The notes beneath the pieces are model-generated. The model made no database searches and was not told where the DNA came from. It saw only the letters and a program-made list of their open reading frames with translations. The position numbers and the translations under genes are program-made. DNA of 5,843 bases from the NCBI GenBank assembly GCA_016292545.1, contig JAEDIG010000144.1, positions 1 to 5,843 on the forward strand. The letters run 5' to 3'. This document shows, in pieces, positions 3,075 to 5,843 of this stretch. The stretch comes from Bacteroidaceae bacterium. GTDB taxonomy: Bacteria > Bacteroidota > Bacteroidia > Bacteroidales > Bacteroidaceae. Within the stretch, counting starts at the first letter, position 1. Each line of letters begins with the position of its first letter.

Positions 3075-5843
3075 TTATTGCTCCATAGCGCCGGCCAGTT
3101 TCTCCATAGCAGTGCGTATCATGTCGTGGGTGCCGCTTCCGTCGGTCACATATTTCACCACCATGTGGCCATGGTCGATGGCCTCCTTGAGCAGAGCGGT
3201 GGAGGGCTGCTTTTCTGCCTGCCCGATCAGTCGTATGAGCGGCTCCAGGTCTTCGGATTCGGCCAGGTTGGAAGGGCGCATTAGCGTGAGTGCCTTGTTC
3301 AGGAGCGCAGCCACCCGGTTTGCCTGCTTTTGCGTGAGGGGCGTGGTCGCCTGCTCCACCATTCTTGCGTTGTCCAGTGCCTTGGCCATCCGCTCCATGC
3401 CATGGGGAGCCCATGCCTCAGGTTGCCCCAACCGTTCTTCGGCCGCCTTTATCAGGGCTTGCAGCCCGCTTTTGTCTGTCAGAGGCTTCTGGGCGGCGTC
3501 GTCGGTGGGTGCATCGGTGTGGACAATCCGGTAGTAGTGGGTAGAGTGGACATTGCGATAATAGTCGGGCAGGAATTCCTGCCCGTCCACGGACAGTGAG
3601 TAGAGGTTCTCTTTGTGTGGGCTGGCTGATGCCGACGGACGGTGGGGCTGGATGTTGGACAGGTGTGAGTCGATGTGGAGCGTGGCGTCGCTCCAGGTGA
3701 CAGCATTGGTGCCTGTCATGGCCAGTGGACCCAGCATGAGCGTGCCCAGCCATGCGTCGTCCAGCGGTTCGTCGGCTGTGCCTGCCAGCTCACCCGCCAG
3801 CTTGTCGGGCCCGTAATGGATGTGCTTGCCGAAGGGCATGTCCACCTCCACCACATCTCCGGCCTTCCATTTTCTTTGTATCTCCAGATAGCCCGACGGC
3901 TGGCATCCGGAGGCATACACCCTGCCGTTCACCTTCACCTCGAACCCCTGAGTGGCCCAGTAGGGTACCCGCAGTTTCATTGTGAACCGCGCCTTGCCTT
4001 GGGTCACTTCTATTCGGGTGTGTTCGGCGGGCCATTCGCAATCCTGCCGGATGGTGATACCTTTCTCTTTCCACCGCAGGGTGGTGGGCAGATAGAGTGC
4101 TACATAGAGCGTCTGCGCGTTGGCAAAATAAGCTGCCTCCTGATATTTGGTGTGGTTCTCCGAACCCGTACCTCCGCAGCATGTGGATTGGGGTGTCTCA
4201 TTCCCAAAAGGCTTGGTTGCGTTCAGCCCCACGGCATACTGGTAGCAGGTCTGGTATCGCTCGGGATTAAGCGAACCTATGATTTGGTTGTAGAGCGTGC
4301 GTTCGTAGTAATCCATGTAGCGTGGGTCGTCGGGGTTGTAGCAGTTGAGGTCGCGCGTGAGCTTGAGCAGGTTGTAGGCGCAGCAGGTTTCGTTGATGTC
4401 GGGGTTGGCGTCCGTGCCGTCGGCCTTCATGCCGTTGGTGGCCATGCTCAGCATCTGTGTGTAGGGCTGTCGGAACATTTCGCCGTTGCCCACGCCGCCT
4501 GTAGCATACGCATAGCGCGCTTGGATGAGTGTCCAGAAATTTTCTGCCAACCGATAGTAATATGGATTGCGATTCCCTTCGTAGCTGCGCAGTGCGCCTA
4601 TGATCATGGGGATGTGTTGGTTGGCATGCCTTGTGCGTATGTCGTCGATGTTCCTTGCCAGCGGGTCAAAAAAGCGTGGTGCGTCAAAATAGTTGCTGGC
4701 CTGTAGCAGGTGTTCCCTTTCGGTCTTGTCTGTGGCCATGGCGGCCAGCCTTGCCAGCGATTCGCTGATGCCGCCCACTTCGCCTGCAATGTATATGTCC
4801 CACATCTCATAGCGGTTTCCTGGGCGTTGCCTCCGCTGTTTGGTGTCCCCCTGTGACTGCACAAAAGTGCGGTAGTGCATGCGGTTCCACACCCATAGCC
4901 CCATGTCCGTGGCAATGCGCAGGGCCTTCCGGGCGGTTTTCTTGTCGTCGAAATAGGTGGCGATGTCAATCAGGCCAGCCAGCTGCTTGTGCACGCTGTA
5001 GTAAGGGGCCCACACCCAATCGCTGTTGTTGTAGGGGCTGTATTTTTCGATAAGCACGCAGTGTTGGGCGGGGATGGCGTTAAGATAGCCGTAGCCATAC
5101 TTCTGGAATTGTTCTTTGTAGTGGTCAAAGTCGGTCCATGTACCCTTCATTGCCTGCAGTTCGGCTTCGGGAGCCAGGTCGCGCGCCTGACGGAAACGTT
5201 TCAGGCTGTCGGCATACACGAAGGTGCGTTCCTGGCATTGGCGCAGCTCGTCCACCATCCTCACGATGCGTGCCCTCAGCGTGTCCTTCTGTGCGGGATT
5301 GGTGGCCACAGCATAGGCCTGTGCGATGGCCGACATATAGTGTCCCGAACCATGTCCCTTGAGTTTGCAGTCGGGCGCGTCCCATCCGTCGCTTGTGGTG
5401 TACCCCTCAGTGGGCAGGCCGTATGTGTCGCGATAGTTGTAGAGCTGTTGTGTGATGTCCCAGCTGCATATCTCCCGGATGGCTTCATCGCGGTTTCGGG
5501 TGAGTCGGTTGTTGCCGTTGAGCACCACATCGCCCAGTGGAAACGGCTGCGCCTTGCGGCGTTTGGGGACTGGCGGTTCCTTGGCGGTCACATGGATGAG
5601 AGCCTCCACGGGGAAGCCGTCGGCGGTAGTTTCGTCGCCAATCACATAGCCTCCAATCCTGTAGCTGCTTCCAGCTGGATGCAGCGCGGGGTCAGCCTCT
5701 GCCTGTTCCTCGGCAAGTGCTTCATTGGTCCATCTTACCTGCCGCAGGGCTCTTTGTCCGTCGGTATAGTTCACACGTATCACGTAAGGGAGCGAGGGGG
5801 CGCAACCTTCGTGACATTCCACCTCTATCGGTTCTGCCGACTG
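3075..5843 (-). CDS. GH127/GH146-type (DUF1680) beta-L-arabinofuranosidase-like protein (partial, N-terminus outside window)
   Basis: The family hydrolyses terminal beta-L-arabinofuranosyl groups of plant glycans or glycoproteins, using a zinc-bound cysteine nucleophile. About 922 residues are visible, and the frame stays open through position 5843; the in-frame GTG at 5822 lies inside the Ig-like domain and is not a credible start. Domain order in visible residues: a Big_4-type bacterial Ig-like domain (about 15-88, RVNYTDG...WTNE...GGYVIG...IHVTA), a basic proline-rich linker, the (alpha/alpha)6 catalytic barrel from about 100 (PLGDVVLN), beta-sandwich regions, then a helical tail over the last 130 or so. 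Likely active-site residues: His406 in HANQHIP, Glu455 in TGGVGNGEMF (acid/base), Glu485 and Cys487 in INETCCAYN, and Cys555-Cys556 in CCGGTGSENH, matching the zinc/nucleophile set known from HypBA1. The ETCCAYNLLKLTR form suggests the GH146 side. Any signal peptide lies outside the window; export is likely given the Ig-like domain but unproven. Confidence 0.92.
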   Translation of the reverse strand, partial: QSAEPIEVECHEGCAPSLPYVIRVNYTDGQRALRQVRWTNEALAEEQAEADPALHPAGSSYRIGGYVIGDETTADGFPVEALIHVTAKEPPVPKRRKAQPFPLGDVVLNGNNRLTRNRDEAIREICSWDITQQLYNYRDTYGLPTEGYTTSDGWDAPDCKLKGHGSGHYMSAIAQAYAVATNPAQKDTLRARIVRMVDELRQCQERTFVYADSLKRFRQARDLAPEAELQAMKGTWTDFDHYKEQFQKYGYGYLNAIPAQHCVLIEKYSPYNNSDWVWAPYYSVHKQLAGLIDIATYFDDKKTARKALRIATDMGLWVWNRMHYRTFVQSQGDTKQRRQRPGNRYEMWDIYIAGEVGGISESLARLAAMATDKTEREHLLQASNYFDAPRFFDPLARNIDDIRTRHANQHIPMIIGALRSYEGNRNPYYYRLAENFWTLIQARYAYATGGVGNGEMFRQPYTQMLSMATNGMKADGTDANPDINETCCAYNLLKLTRDLNCYNPDDPRYMDYYERTLYNQIIGSLNPERYQTCYQYAVGLNATKPFGNETPQSTCCGGTGSENHTKYQEAAYFANAQTLYVALYLPTTLRWKEKGITIRQDCEWPAEHTRIEVTQGKARFTMKLRVPYWATQGFEVKVNGRVYASGCQPSGYLEIQRKWKAGDVVEVDMPFGKHIHYGPDKLAGELAGTADEPLDDAWLGTLMLGPLAMTGTNAVTWSDATLHIDSHLSNIQPHRPSASASPHKENLYSLSVDGQEFLPDYYRNVHSTHYYRIVHTDAPTDDAAQKPLTDKSGLQALIKAAEERLGQPEAWAPHGMERMAKALDNARMVEQATTPLTQKQANRVAALLNKALTLMRPSNLAESEDLEPLIRLIGQAEKQPSTALLKEAIDHGHMVVKYVTDGSGTHDMIRTAMEKLAGAMEQ
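3078..3479 (-). other. C-terminal helical region with FIVAR-like repeats in the glycosidase
   Basis: The last 134 or so residues of the glycosidase fall into two similar helical units. The first (GLQALIKAAEERL ... TPLTQKQANRVAALLNKALTLM) follows the FIVAR pattern: an opening L-x2-L-I-x2-A helix, a middle helix with A-L-x2-A, then a T-x2-x2-A-x3-L-x-A-L helix. The second (DLEPLIRLIGQAEK ... IRTAMEKLAGAM) is a shorter, more diverged copy. Such bundles are common as spacers or attachment modules in secreted carbohydrate-active proteins. The repeat is a reading of pattern and not a database match; the role is inferred. Confidence 0.5.

Noticed and set aside
2650..3414. Minus-strand open frame of 254 residues spanning the hsp20 region and the end of the glycosidase gene
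   Set aside because: It would cross the terminator hairpin and overlap two well-supported genes in other frames; composition is that of a shadow.
3675..4706. Plus-strand open frame of 343 residues
   Set aside because: It is fully antisense to the catalytic core of the glycosidase, including the CCGG and ETC motifs that confirm the minus-strand frame. It has no start signal or family resemblance.
5820..5822. In-frame GTG as the start of the glycosidase
   Set aside because: The frame remains open upstream to the window edge, the GTG falls at the start of the Ig-like domain with no signal peptide after it, and there is no ribosome-binding site, so the gene is treated as partial.
1..5843. CRISPR array, transposon, phage or toxin-antitoxin elements
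   Set aside because: No regularly spaced repeats, terminal inverted repeats, transposase or integrase motifs, or small paired genes were seen; nearly all of the window is accounted for by four ordinary genes.

Overview
The window reads as an ordinary chromosomal segment from a member of the Bacteroidetes, probably order Bacteroidales and Prevotella-like. Three things point there: Bacteroidetes-type -7 promoter elements (TAnnTTTG), mostly SD-less gene starts, and protein sequences in the style of Bacteroidales homologues. The genes favour G or C at third codon positions (AAC, GAC, CTG, ATC, GTG), while the spacers are AT-rich. This suggests a moderately high-GC member of the group, but the species cannot be named from this sequence.

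Layout: (1) positions 1-1484, minus strand: the N-terminal two thirds of an ATP-dependent Lon protease, running off the left edge inside the AAA+ module. (2) 1485-1625: an AT-rich spacer holding two back-to-back -7 elements, one for lon and one for the next gene. (3) 1626-2342, plus strand: a tRNA1(Val) adenine-37 N6-methyltransferase (TrmN6/YfiC family). (4) 2343-2565: a 223-bp spacer with a palindrome, a repeated half-site and a good sigma-54-like -24/-12 promoter. (5) 2566-3012, plus strand: a small heat-shock protein (Hsp20/alpha-crystallin). (6) 3013-3074: a strong hairpin terminator between convergent genes. (7) 3075-5843, minus strand: a large GH127/GH146-type (DUF1680) beta-L-arabinofuranosidase-like protein with an N-terminal bacterial Ig-like domain and a C-terminal helical region. 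It runs off the right edge.

How the genes fit together: lon and hsp20 are both protein quality control genes (degradation, and holding of unfolded proteins). They flank a tRNA modification gene, but each has its own promoter and the two lie on opposite strands, so this is proximity and not an operon. The arabinofuranosidase belongs to a separate function, breakdown of plant cell wall or pectin-type arabinose glycans, and is probably the end of a neighbouring carbohydrate-use region outside the window.

I found no CRISPR array, RNA gene, insertion sequence or phage gene. The most noteworthy signal is regulatory: hsp20 appears to have a sigma-54-type promoter, with a candidate activator site about 105-130 bp upstream of the predicted transcription start. 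No clearly new multi-gene system is visible.
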